This document shows positions 23,189 to 31,142 of a stretch of 32,810 nucleotides of DNA, one piece after another. The DNA lies in the NCBI GenBank assembly GCA_002403905.1, contig DHIR01000110.1, positions 12,503 to 45,312 of the forward strand, given 5' to 3'. A program made the position numbers and the translations under genes. The notes under the pieces are model-generated. The model was not told the DNA's origin. It was given only the letters and a program-made list of their open reading frames with translations, and did not search any database. Position 1 is the first letter of the stretch, and the number at the start of each line of letters is the position of its first letter. Source of the DNA: Mucilaginibacter sp. UBA4741. Lineage in GTDB: Bacteria; Bacteroidota; Bacteroidia; Sphingobacteriales; Sphingobacteriaceae.

Positions 23189-24535
23189 TTAATGTCTTAC
23201 TAAATTATCTTCCAACTCTTCCAAAGTCTGGCCCTTGGTTTCTTTAACCTTTGTTTTGATGAATAAAAATCCGCAGAAACAAATAACCGCATACAGGTAA
23301 AACGGTCCATAAGTGCCCAACACTTTAGCCAGTATAGGAAAGGTAAACACCAGGATAAAATAAGCGCCCCATAATGATACAACAGCCACGGTTGATGCCT
23401 CGCTTCGTATTTTGTTGGGGAATATTTCTGAGATCAATACCCACGTAATTGGGGCTATAGAGGTAGCGTACACGCTAATAGCCAGCAACACCAATATGGA
23501 TATTATGCCTGCCGCGACATGACTTTGCAATGAAAATGCTAACGCGATATAAAGCACCGATAGACCTAACGATCCTATCAACATTAATGGCCTGCGGCCT
23601 AGTTTATCAACCTGCCACATAGCTAATAGCGTAAACAGTAAGTTTACAATACCAATGGAAACTGTTTCAAAAAGCTGCTGGTTCAAGCTTGATCCTACCG
23701 AGGCAAATATGGTTGAGGTATAATTAAACACTACATTAATACCACAAAATTGCTGGAACACTGCCAATGTAATACCAACCAATACAGCCGGGCGCACGGC
23801 TTTTGCAAACACCGCTTTGTAGCTTTGCTTGGTGGGCCCGGTTAATGATTTTTCTATCGCTTTTAACGTGGTATCAACAAATGCGGCTGCACCTATCCGG
23901 CTTAATACCTGCTTTGCTTTTTCGGGCTTACCGGCTTTCATCAGCCATCTTGGGCTTTCTGGTAACCATATTACCCCAATTAAAAATATAGCAGACGGTA
24001 TCACACCTAAACCAAACATCCATCGCCAGGCGTCTACTCCGGTATCGGCCAAAAAATAATTGCAGAGGTTGGTTATCAATATACCCAATACAACAGTAAG
24101 CTGATTAATGGCTACGTTTCTGCCCCTTACCGCTGCAGGCGAGATCTCGGCAATATACATTGGGCAAAGCATAGAAGCCATACCCACACCAATGCCCGCG
24201 GCAAACCGCATCACAACAAAAAATACTAATCCTTTAGATAAAGCTATACCCAATGACGATACCGCGAAAATAAAAGCGGCTACCATTAGCCCTGGCCTGC
24301 GGCCGTATTTTTCGGCAATGTTGCCTGCTATCAGGCAGCCGGCAATACAGCCTAGTGCCAATGATCCTGTTAAAAAGCCTTCCCATAAAGGATCAAGCGC
24401 AAACTCTTTGCGCAGAAATGGCAACGCGCCTGATATCACAGCGAAATCAAACCCGAACAGGTAACCGCCCAGTGCTGATATGAAAGAAATACCGATAATG
24501 TAAACGTTATTAAACGGTTTTGATTGATTCATCAT
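23189..24535 (-). CDS. Sugar porter family MFS transporter
   Basis: A 448-residue inner-membrane carrier with about 12 transmembrane helices, of the XylE/AraE/GalP type (probable sugar:proton symporter). Family motifs in order: GGYLFGFDFAVISGALPFL (TM1), AEKYGRRPGL, PESPRWLMKAGKPEKA before the central loop, FQQFCGINVVFNYTSTIF (TM7), VDKLGRRPLMLIG, LISEIFPNKIRSEA, and ETKGQTLEELE at the C-terminus. QQFCGIN contains the sugar-coordinating glutamines of the family. It follows GH97 by 15 bp and precedes the DUF5107-TPR gene by 18 bp, so it should import the monosaccharide released in the periplasm. MMNQ or MNQ may be the start. Sugar specificity unknown. Confidence 0.94.
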   Translation of the reverse strand: MMNQSKPFNNVYIIGISFISALGGYLFGFDFAVISGALPFLRKEFALDPLWEGFLTGSLALGCIAGCLIAGNIAEKYGRRPGLMVAAFIFAVSSLGIALSKGLVFFVVMRFAAGIGVGMASMLCPMYIAEISPAAVRGRNVAINQLTVVLGILITNLCNYFLADTGVDAWRWMFGLGVIPSAIFLIGVIWLPESPRWLMKAGKPEKAKQVLSRIGAAAFVDTTLKAIEKSLTGPTKQSYKAVFAKAVRPAVLVGITLAVFQQFCGINVVFNYTSTIFASVGSSLNQQLFETVSIGIVNLLFTLLAMWQVDKLGRRPLMLIGSLGLSVLYIALAFSLQSHVAAGIISILVLLAISVYATSIAPITWVLISEIFPNKIRSEASTVAVVSLWGAYFILVFTFPILAKVLGTYGPFYLYAVICFCGFLFIKTKVKETKGQTLEELEDNLVRH

Positions 24536-24550
24536 TTTATAAAGTTTGGT

Positions 24551-26509
24551 TTATAAATGTATATAAATAGCAGCCCCGCCACCTTTGGCTAGGTTCAGAT
24601 CCATTTTGGTTTTATTGGTTACTGCAATGGTTTTGTAGGTATAACTCGTAGCTGTTTTATTGGCATCTTCGCCATCAGCATAAACATCTGCTTGATAAGT
24701 TTTACCGGGAGTTAAAAATGAAAAATCAACGTTTATCTTCCGTTCATCCCAATTGGTCATGGCACCAACAAACCAATTTTCTCCTTTCTTTTTTGCGATG
24801 ACGGCATATTGTCCAACCCTACCGTCCAATACCTTAGTTTCATCAAACACCGTTGGTACTGCCGATAAGTATTTCATAATGTCCGGGTACTTTTCATACT
24901 CGGTAGGCGAGTCAGATAACATGGCAAATGGCTGGTCGAAAACCACATACATAGCCAGTTCATGGCAACGGGTACCCAATGATGACGGCAAACCCTGACC
25001 GATAGGCTTAAAGGTTTCCATAGTGGCATTGCGCATAGAGCCGGGCGTATAATCAAGCGGGCCGCCCAACATCCTAATAAACGAAAAAGTTAAATGATGC
25101 TGCGGATTGGCAGTATAATCCCATTTAGAACACTCTTCGCCGCGCACGGCTTCATAATTAACTATATTGGGGTAGGTTCTTTGCATCCCGGTAGGTTTTC
25201 CGCAACCGTGGAAATCGATCATTAATTCCTGCTCGGCGGCGGCTTTGGCAATTTTTTCCATCCAACCGGCAACCTGTTGGTCGTCACGGTCAAAAAAATC
25301 AACTTTTATACCTGCTGCGCCTAATGATTTGATGAAATCCAGGTTTTTATCCAAGTCATTTAGCAGCGGCACCGCAACGGCCCATAAAAACACACCCACA
25401 TTTTTACTTTTAGCGTAGCTGATAACCTCTTTAATATCCACCCTGGGCAGTACTTTCTTTACATCGTAATTGTTTGACCAGCCCGCGTCAACCATTAAAT
25501 ATTCCAACTTGTTTTTAGCGGCAAAGTCTACATAATATTTATACAAAACAGTATTACGATTAGGCATACCCGATGGAATATCCGCGCCAGGCAACATAGC
25601 ATCATGCCACCATTCCCAGGTTGCCTTGCCGGGTTTAATCCAGGCTGTATTTTTTAATACCGATGGCGTGGCCAACTTGTATATCAGTTGATTATTTAGC
25701 AATGTTTTATCATCGTCGGTCACTATAACCACCCGCCATGGATAAGAACGGGAACCTTTAGTATTGGCAATATAATCCTCGCGCTGCTTCACTACCGACA
25801 CAAAATTACCCCAGCTACCCATCACCGCTTTTGCCGGATACTGCGCCCAGTTACCTTTAAAACCTGTGCCTTTTTTTTGAATATACATACCGGGATACTC
25901 AAATAAGTCGGCCTCGGCAACAACTACTTTTATGTTTGATGGCTGATAGGCAAATAATGCCGGAGTTAGCGCCCGTGTATTGTTTTTTATTCCCGTGATG
26001 GCAGGATGCTCCACGTAAGGTAATTCCCATGCCGTATAGTTGGTAGTCTCCGCCCAGGTAGCAGACGGTGTGCCGGGTAAATTAAAACTGGCTTGTTCGC
26101 TTAAAACTTTAACAGAATCTTTAATACTGGTTACAAACCTATAGGCCATACCTTCATTGTATGCCCTGAATATTACAGAAAAATTGTTGCTGAAATTAAC
26201 AATCAATTGGTTGTAATTATCCTGCAAAGCAGCGGATTTGCCATACAGCGGATGCAAAGTGTTGTTTACCGTGCTTTTTGCGACGTTATTTACTTTTGCC
26301 GATTTACCCAAAACATCCTTATCCAAACTAAGCGATATTGCAGATGGCAGCATTACCACCGTGTTTTTATAGGTAACGCTATAGGTTATACTATCTTTAG
26401 TACTAATATCAACCTTAATATTTTTATCGGGCGATGTTAAGTGGTAAGACTGTGCGAACAATCCACCGCAAGTAATCATCATCAACAATAAAACACTTAT
26501 TTTTTTCAT
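24551..26509 (-). CDS. Glycoside hydrolase family 97, retaining alpha-galactosidase-type
   Basis: A 652-residue exported enzyme. A signal peptide covers about residues 1-19 (LLLMMITCGGLFA, cleavage near AQS). An N-terminal beta-sandwich domain (to about residue 280) is followed by the barrel (WKWWHD-like KATWEWWHDAML, YLMVDAGWSNNYD) and a C-terminal domain. GH97 contains inverting alpha-glucosidases (SusB) and retaining alpha-galactosidases. Asp404 in GIKVDFFDRDDQ matches the retaining nucleophile (Asp415 of B. thetaiotaomicron BT1871). Glu458 or Glu459 in EAVRGEE lies 54-55 residues later, the spacing to BT1871 Glu470. This points to a retaining alpha-galactosidase-like enzyme. Its start overlaps the aldose-epimerase stop by 4 bp. 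Confidence 0.9.
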   Translation of the reverse strand: MKKISVLLLMMITCGGLFAQSYHLTSPDKNIKVDISTKDSITYSVTYKNTVVMLPSAISLSLDKDVLGKSAKVNNVAKSTVNNTLHPLYGKSAALQDNYNQLIVNFSNNFSVIFRAYNEGMAYRFVTSIKDSVKVLSEQASFNLPGTPSATWAETTNYTAWELPYVEHPAITGIKNNTRALTPALFAYQPSNIKVVVAEADLFEYPGMYIQKKGTGFKGNWAQYPAKAVMGSWGNFVSVVKQREDYIANTKGSRSYPWRVVIVTDDDKTLLNNQLIYKLATPSVLKNTAWIKPGKATWEWWHDAMLPGADIPSGMPNRNTVLYKYYVDFAAKNKLEYLMVDAGWSNNYDVKKVLPRVDIKEVISYAKSKNVGVFLWAVAVPLLNDLDKNLDFIKSLGAAGIKVDFFDRDDQQVAGWMEKIAKAAAEQELMIDFHGCGKPTGMQRTYPNIVNYEAVRGEECSKWDYTANPQHHLTFSFIRMLGGPLDYTPGSMRNATMETFKPIGQGLPSSLGTRCHELAMYVVFDQPFAMLSDSPTEYEKYPDIMKYLSAVPTVFDETKVLDGRVGQYAVIAKKKGENWFVGAMTNWDERKINVDFSFLTPGKTYQADVYADGEDANKTATSYTYKTIAVTNKTKMDLNLAKGGGAAIYIHL

Positions 26510-27525
26510 ATCAGCCCGAATTTAAAATTGATGTATTCATCATATACATGATGCTTTGGCAACATTGCCGATGGAAACTCAGGCCGGTTCATACTATCGG
26601 GATAGTGCTGACATTCCACGCACAAACCCTCAAAGGGCTGGCAGGTACGGTTGTTATCATTCAAGTATTTACTAGTAAGATAATCGCCGGTATAGAAAAA
26701 CATACCGGGATAAGATGTATTAACAGTTAACGCCCTGCCCGATGATTCATCGGTTAGTTTAGCGGCAAATTGTCTACTCTTATTTAAAATATAGTAGGAA
26801 TTAATGCCTGTGATCTCTCCGCTCTCGGTCGTCAATTTTTTACCGATTGATTCACCTTGAAAATTTATATCAGCAGTCGGTACAATTTCGCCGGTTGGGA
26901 TGTAATCCTCACCGGCAGCTACAATTTGTTCTGCACTGATATCAAGTTGATGATCGAGCACGGTCAGATCGCCATTTGATAAATTAAAATAAGCGTGATT
27001 GGTAACGTTGGCAAAAGTATTTTTATCGCTTACGGCTTTGTAGTGGATAGATAACTCGTTATCATTACTCCATTTATAAGTTACCCGCAAATTTAAATTG
27101 CCGGGGAAACCGCCATCGCCATCATTACTGTGCAGAACCATTACCAATTCATCGCCGTTAACTTCAAAACCAAACACCTTACTATTAAAACCGCTTGCTC
27201 CGCTGTGGTTTGTATTTATGCCGTCATTTATCTCTAATTGGTAGATAGTCCCATCTAAATTAAACCGGGCATTACTGATGCGATTGGCATAGCGGCCAAT
27301 AGTTGAGCCTATATAACAGGTATCATTTAAATATCCCTCAAGCGTTGGGAAGCCTATAATAACATTGCCCAATTTTGAATGTTTATCCGGCACATTAATA
27401 CTAACCAGCGTGGCACCGTAATTGGTTATCTCCACAAAAGCACCGGTGCTGTTTTGTAGCCTGAACAGGTAAATATCTTCGCCATTTGCTGTTCCCCATG
27501 CTTTGCGGGTAATTGTGGTACTCAT
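26506..27525 (-). CDS. galM: Aldose 1-epimerase (mutarotase)
   Basis: A 339-residue GalM-family enzyme that interconverts alpha and beta anomers of free aldoses. The family segments are GATLVSINVPD, TIGRYANRISNARF, NTNHSGASGFNSKVF, VTNHAYFNLS (catalytic His in TNHAYFNL) and the C-terminal FEGLCVECQHYPDSMNRPEFP, whose Glu in CVECQ is the catalytic base. There is no signal peptide, so it is cytosolic. It is first in the minus-strand unit with GH97, MFS, DUF5107-TPR and HAD genes, and carries the AraC-type direct repeat 68 bp upstream. It would equilibrate the alpha-anomer released by the alpha-glycosidases before the next enzyme. The sugar may be galactose, but this is inference. Confidence 0.93.
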   Translation of the reverse strand: MSTTITRKAWGTANGEDIYLFRLQNSTGAFVEITNYGATLVSINVPDKHSKLGNVIIGFPTLEGYLNDTCYIGSTIGRYANRISNARFNLDGTIYQLEINDGINTNHSGASGFNSKVFGFEVNGDELVMVLHSNDGDGGFPGNLNLRVTYKWSNDNELSIHYKAVSDKNTFANVTNHAYFNLSNGDLTVLDHQLDISAEQIVAAGEDYIPTGEIVPTADINFQGESIGKKLTTESGEITGINSYYILNKSRQFAAKLTDESSGRALTVNTSYPGMFFYTGDYLTSKYLNDNNRTCQPFEGLCVECQHYPDSMNRPEFPSAMLPKHHVYDEYINFKFGLI

Positions 27526-27562
27526 AGTTTTTATTAGGACGGAACGGTTTTAATTGGTGCAA

Positions 27563-27570
27563 TAAAAGTA
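27563..27570 (-). promoter_or_regulatory. Candidate -7 element TACTTTTA of the aldose-epimerase operon
   Basis: On the minus strand TACTTTTA (one mismatch to TAnnTTTG) begins 27 bases after the TTG of the proximal AraC half-site and 45 bases before the start codon. No TTG lies 19-21 bases upstream; one lies 17 bases upstream. A poor -33 is expected for an activator-dependent promoter. Confidence 0.4.
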
Positions 27571-27588
27571 GGCGCGACGCGTCATTAC

Positions 27589-27624
27589 AAAAATGGACAA
27601 ACTTTATTATTAAATGGACAATAT
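27589..27624 (-). promoter_or_regulatory. AraC-type operator (21-bp-spaced direct repeat) of the aldose-epimerase operon
   Basis: ATGGACA occurs at 27593-27599 and again at 27614-27620, exactly 21 bp apart (two helical turns), each with an AA run upstream. Read toward the epimerase gene it is TGTCCAT...TGTCCAT. The proximal copy is 68 bp from the start codon. The same arrangement occurs before GH95 at 28642-28669, which strongly suggests the divergent AraC protein binds both. Confidence 0.75.
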
Positions 27625-27681
27625 TACCATCCTCTTAAAAAGAGTATTTGTTGCTGTTTTTTAACTTAATGATTGAAAATG

Positions 27682-27689
27682 TACATTTG
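27682..27689 (+). promoter_or_regulatory. Candidate -7 element TACATTTG of the AraC gene
   Basis: An exact TAnnTTTG match, 34 bp before the AraC start. It is identical to the -7 candidate of the GntR gene. No TTG at normal spacing. A small hairpin CTCTT-AAA-AAGAG lies at 27632-27644 between it and the operator. Confidence 0.45.
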
Positions 27690-27723
27690 ATGAAGCATTC
27701 GCTCCATAATAGGCCCACTGATA

Positions 27724-28620
27724 ATGAACAATATTACTGAAATCAATAAGAAAATAAAAGAGGGGTTTGTTGGGCAGCGAATGATTGTTTTGCCGCCAAA
27801 TATTAAAAAATCAATAGTCAATAACCCGTTGATAAAAAACCTTTATTTAACCGCAATTGGTTATTATCCTAAAGCTATCTATCACGACCGCGAGCGCAAA
27901 ACCGGCAGCAACCAATATATACTATTATATTGTATAGATGGCGAAGGCTATATCTATATAAACGACCAGGTTTACACGCTTAAACCCAATACTTATATTA
28001 TTATCCCTAAAAATGTAGGGCACCGGTATAAAAGCTCGAACACTAATCCGTGGAGTATTTACTGGGCACACTTTAGCGGTTTAACCGCCGATGCGCTTTA
28101 CCAACGATCATTAGAACAGGGCGCGCTGCATGTGCACGCTATACCTTATGATACAAGCAGGATAAAGTTATTTGAGCAGGTCTATGCTATTTTAGAGCAT
28201 AGCTTTCACGAAAAAGAAATGGAGCTAACAAACCTGTATCTGCAACATTTTATAACCTCGCTTATTTACTACAAAGAGTTAAACCCGGTAACGTACGATA
28301 CTGACTCGGTAAGCCTGTCTATAGCTTACATGAAAAATAATATTCAGCAAAAATTACTGATAGAAGATCTGGCAACACGGCAAGGCATATCGGTATCGCA
28401 TTACTCGCGCCTGTTTTATCAAAAGACCGGCTCATCGCCCATTAATTATTTTAACCTGCTTAAAATCCAGGCATCATGCCAGCATCTGTATTTTACAGAC
28501 CGCAGTATTAAAGAAATAGCCGCCGCGCTGGGGTTTGACGATCAATATTATTTTTCGCGTTTATTTAGCAAACTGATTGGCATATCGCCATTAAAGTATC
28601 GTAAAACGCATAAAAAGTAA
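27724..28620 (+). CDS. AraC family transcriptional regulator
   Basis: A 298-residue regulator. Residues about 40-160 form an AraC-type cupin sensor (LLYCIDGEGYIYINDQVYTLKPNTYIIIPKNVGHRY). Residues about 195-298 contain the two helix-turn-helix motifs (IEDLATRQGISVSHYSRLFYQKTGSSPINYF and SIKEIAAALGFDDQYYFSRLFSKLIGISPLKYRK). It matches the MsmR/RafR/XylR-like class sensing free sugars, generally an activator. It sits between the aldose-epimerase operon (divergent) and GH95 (downstream, same strand). Identical 21-bp-spaced repeats precede both, so it probably activates both units. It has its own -7 element and no repeat close to its own start. Confidence 0.94.
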   Translation: MNNITEINKKIKEGFVGQRMIVLPPNIKKSIVNNPLIKNLYLTAIGYYPKAIYHDRERKTGSNQYILLYCIDGEGYIYINDQVYTLKPNTYIIIPKNVGHRYKSSNTNPWSIYWAHFSGLTADALYQRSLEQGALHVHAIPYDTSRIKLFEQVYAILEHSFHEKEMELTNLYLQHFITSLIYYKELNPVTYDTDSVSLSIAYMKNNIQQKLLIEDLATRQGISVSHYSRLFYQKTGSSPINYFNLLKIQASCQHLYFTDRSIKEIAAALGFDDQYYFSRLFSKLIGISPLKYRKTHKK

Positions 28621-28640
28621 TAAACCAACAAAAAGTATAA

Positions 28641-28671
28641 TTGTCCATCTTTAAAACCTTTTTGTCTATTT
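28641..28671 (+). promoter_or_regulatory. AraC-type operator before GH95, mirror of the epimerase operator
   Basis: TGTCCAT (28642-28648) and TGTCTAT (28663-28669) are 21 bp apart and oriented toward GH95, as the other operator is toward the epimerase gene. The proximal copy is 66 bp from the ATG. A candidate -7, TACAATTG (28692-28699), begins 27 bases after the proximal TTG, the same distance as in the epimerase operon. Confidence 0.75.
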
Positions 28672-28734
28672 TTAGAAACTATATTTAACAATACAATTGT
28701 AGCCGTTATATAACCATCTTTTAGCTCTCGCTTA

Positions 28735-31080
28735 ATGAAGTTTAAATTTTTAGTATTTGCCACAATTCTGTTGTGTATATCCGCTATCGCCTGGGGGCAA
28801 AAACAGCCGTTAAGGTTGCATTATGATAAACCCGCCGCCAATTGGGAACAAACCTTGCCTTTGGGCAATGGCCGCCTGGGTATGATGCCCAACAGTGGCA
28901 TCGTCAACGAAAAAATTGTATTGAATGATATTACCCTTTGGTCGGGTTCACCGCAGGATGCTAATAATTACGATGCCTACAAAAAACTGCCCGAGATACG
29001 CGAGCTACTATTAGCCGGTAAAAATGTAGAGGCACAAAATTTAATTGACAAAGATTTTGTTTGCAAAGGCCCCGGTTCGGGTGGTAAGCAATGGGGCTGT
29101 TTCCAAACCCTGGGCGACCTTAACCTGCAATTTGACTATGGCAACGCAGATGCCTCAAAAGTCACTAATTACCAAAGAGAGCTATCGTTAGACAACGCGG
29201 TTGCTAAAAGCAGTTTTCAACTAGATGGCGTTACTTACAAACGCGAATATTTTACCAGTTTTAGTAATGATGTGGATGTGATAAAACTGACGGCTGACAA
29301 ACCCGGCAAATTAAATTTCAGCATTAATTTAACCCGTAAGGAAAGATCAACCACGACCGTTAAAGGCAATACATTGCAAATGGAAGGGCGGTTAGATAAC
29401 GGTACCGACGGCAACGGCATGCAGTATATAGCCAATGTTAGAACCAAACTAACCGGCGGTACTTTAACTGCTACTGATAATACATTGGTTATAAAAAATG
29501 CTACCGAGGTTATCATTTACCTATCGGCAACTACTGATTTTAAAGACGCTGGCTTTAAAGTTAAAATGGAGCAAAATTTAGCTGCCGCGATGAAAAAGCC
29601 ATACGCGTTGCTAAAACAAGAGCATACTGCCAAATTCAAAAAACTGTTTGATCGCGTTAGCATAGATTTGGGGAAAAACAATGATAATGAAACTACCGAC
29701 CAACGCCTCATCAGCTTTCATAATAACCCCGATAAGGACAAGCTGTTGCCTGTTTTATTTTATCAATATGGGCGATATTTAAATATATGCAGTACTCGAG
29801 TAGGTTTATTACCACCAAACCTGCAAGGGCTTTGGGCCAACCAAATACATACACCTTGGAATGGTGATTACCACCTGGATGTTAATGTGCAGATGAACCA
29901 TTTCCCGGTTGAGGTTTCAAATCTATCCGAGTTAAACCTGCCCTTAGTCGAGCTGGTACGTGGCATGGTTAAAAATGGCGAACGCACCGCTAAAGCCTAT
30001 TATAATGCCAATGGCTGGGTAGCCCACGTAATAACCAATGTTTGGGGATGGACAGAGCCCGGCGAAAGCGCCTCATGGGGCGTAACCAAAGCAGGCTCGG
30101 GCTGGTTATGTAGTAATTTATGGGACCATTATGCTTTTACTAATAACAAAGCTTATTTGAAAAGTATTTACCCGATTTTGAAAGGATCGGCGCAGTTTTA
30201 TAATAGTATTCTTACCAAAGATCCTAAAAGCGGGTATATGGTTACGGTGCCGTCATCATCGCCCGAGAATAGTTTTGTTATGCCCGATGGCAGTGGCCGC
30301 CATGCCAGTATTTGCATCGGCGCTACTATTGATAACCAGATAATGCGCGAGCTTTTTGCCAACGTCATTACCGCGTCAGAGACGTTAGGACAGGATGCTG
30401 ACTTTCGCGCTCAATTAAAAAAACGTTTAAACGAGATCCCACCCGCTGGCATCATCAGCAAAGATGGCCGCATACAGGAGTGGCTGGAAGATTATAAAGA
30501 AACCGAGCCAACGCACCGGCATGTTTCGCATTTATATGGCATTTACCCTGCATCAGAAATTACAGCCGATGGCACACCCGAACTGGCCGAAGCAGCCAAG
30601 AAAACGCTTAATGTCAGAGGCGATGACGGGCCAAGCTGGTCTATAGCTTATAAATTATTGTTTTGGGCACGATTGCATGACGGCAACCGGGCTTTTAAAT
30701 TATTCCATGAGTTGATGAAACCCGTTACGGGTACAGGTATAAATTACACCGCAGGCGGTGGTATTTATCCAAACTTATTATCTGCCGGGCCACCGTTCCA
30801 GATAGATGGCAACTTTGGTGCAGAGGCCGGTATTGCCGAAATGCTGATACAAAGCCACGAAGGCTATATTAATTTGTTACCCGCTATTCCGGATAGTTGG
30901 AAAGCCCAGGGCAGCGTTAAAGGCCTAAAGGCACGCGGTAATTTTACCGTTGATATGCAGTGGAAAGACGGGGAAATAACTGCCTACAAAATAACATCGC
31001 CGCAGGCCAAAAAAGTAAAAGTTAAAATAAACGGCAAAATTAAATTAATCAATAGCGGTAAAAGCTTAATTTTAATTTAA
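28735..31080 (+). CDS. Glycoside hydrolase family 95 (alpha-L-fucosidase / alpha-L-galactosidase type)
   Basis: A 781-residue exported enzyme. A signal peptide spans about residues 1-21 (FLVFATILLCISAIAWG, cleavage near Q). The N-terminal sandwich (LHYDKPAANWEQTLPLGNGRLGMM and ITLWSGSPQD) and the (alpha/alpha)6 barrel are typical GH95. Active-site segments: HLDVNVQMN (His380-Asn388), Glu511 in SSSPEN, the likely general acid, and Asp691 in QIDGNFGAEAGI. By eye these align with His419/Asn421/Asn423, Glu566 and Asp766 of Bifidobacterium AfcA, except that AfcA Asn421 is Asp382 here. The family hydrolyses terminal alpha-1,2-L-fucose or alpha-L-galactose by inversion. It has an AraC-type operator and leads the GH95-GH36 unit. 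Confidence 0.92.
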   Translation: MKFKFLVFATILLCISAIAWGQKQPLRLHYDKPAANWEQTLPLGNGRLGMMPNSGIVNEKIVLNDITLWSGSPQDANNYDAYKKLPEIRELLLAGKNVEAQNLIDKDFVCKGPGSGGKQWGCFQTLGDLNLQFDYGNADASKVTNYQRELSLDNAVAKSSFQLDGVTYKREYFTSFSNDVDVIKLTADKPGKLNFSINLTRKERSTTTVKGNTLQMEGRLDNGTDGNGMQYIANVRTKLTGGTLTATDNTLVIKNATEVIIYLSATTDFKDAGFKVKMEQNLAAAMKKPYALLKQEHTAKFKKLFDRVSIDLGKNNDNETTDQRLISFHNNPDKDKLLPVLFYQYGRYLNICSTRVGLLPPNLQGLWANQIHTPWNGDYHLDVNVQMNHFPVEVSNLSELNLPLVELVRGMVKNGERTAKAYYNANGWVAHVITNVWGWTEPGESASWGVTKAGSGWLCSNLWDHYAFTNNKAYLKSIYPILKGSAQFYNSILTKDPKSGYMVTVPSSSPENSFVMPDGSGRHASICIGATIDNQIMRELFANVITASETLGQDADFRAQLKKRLNEIPPAGIISKDGRIQEWLEDYKETEPTHRHVSHLYGIYPASEITADGTPELAEAAKKTLNVRGDDGPSWSIAYKLLFWARLHDGNRAFKLFHELMKPVTGTGINYTAGGGIYPNLLSAGPPFQIDGNFGAEAGIAEMLIQSHEGYINLLPAIPDSWKAQGSVKGLKARGNFTVDMQWKDGEITAYKITSPQAKKVKVKINGKIKLINSGKSLILI

Positions 31081-31142
31081 ACCAATTGTTTAATTATGCA
31101 GGCTGAAACCTGGCACCAACCAATTTTATAAACTTTAAATCA

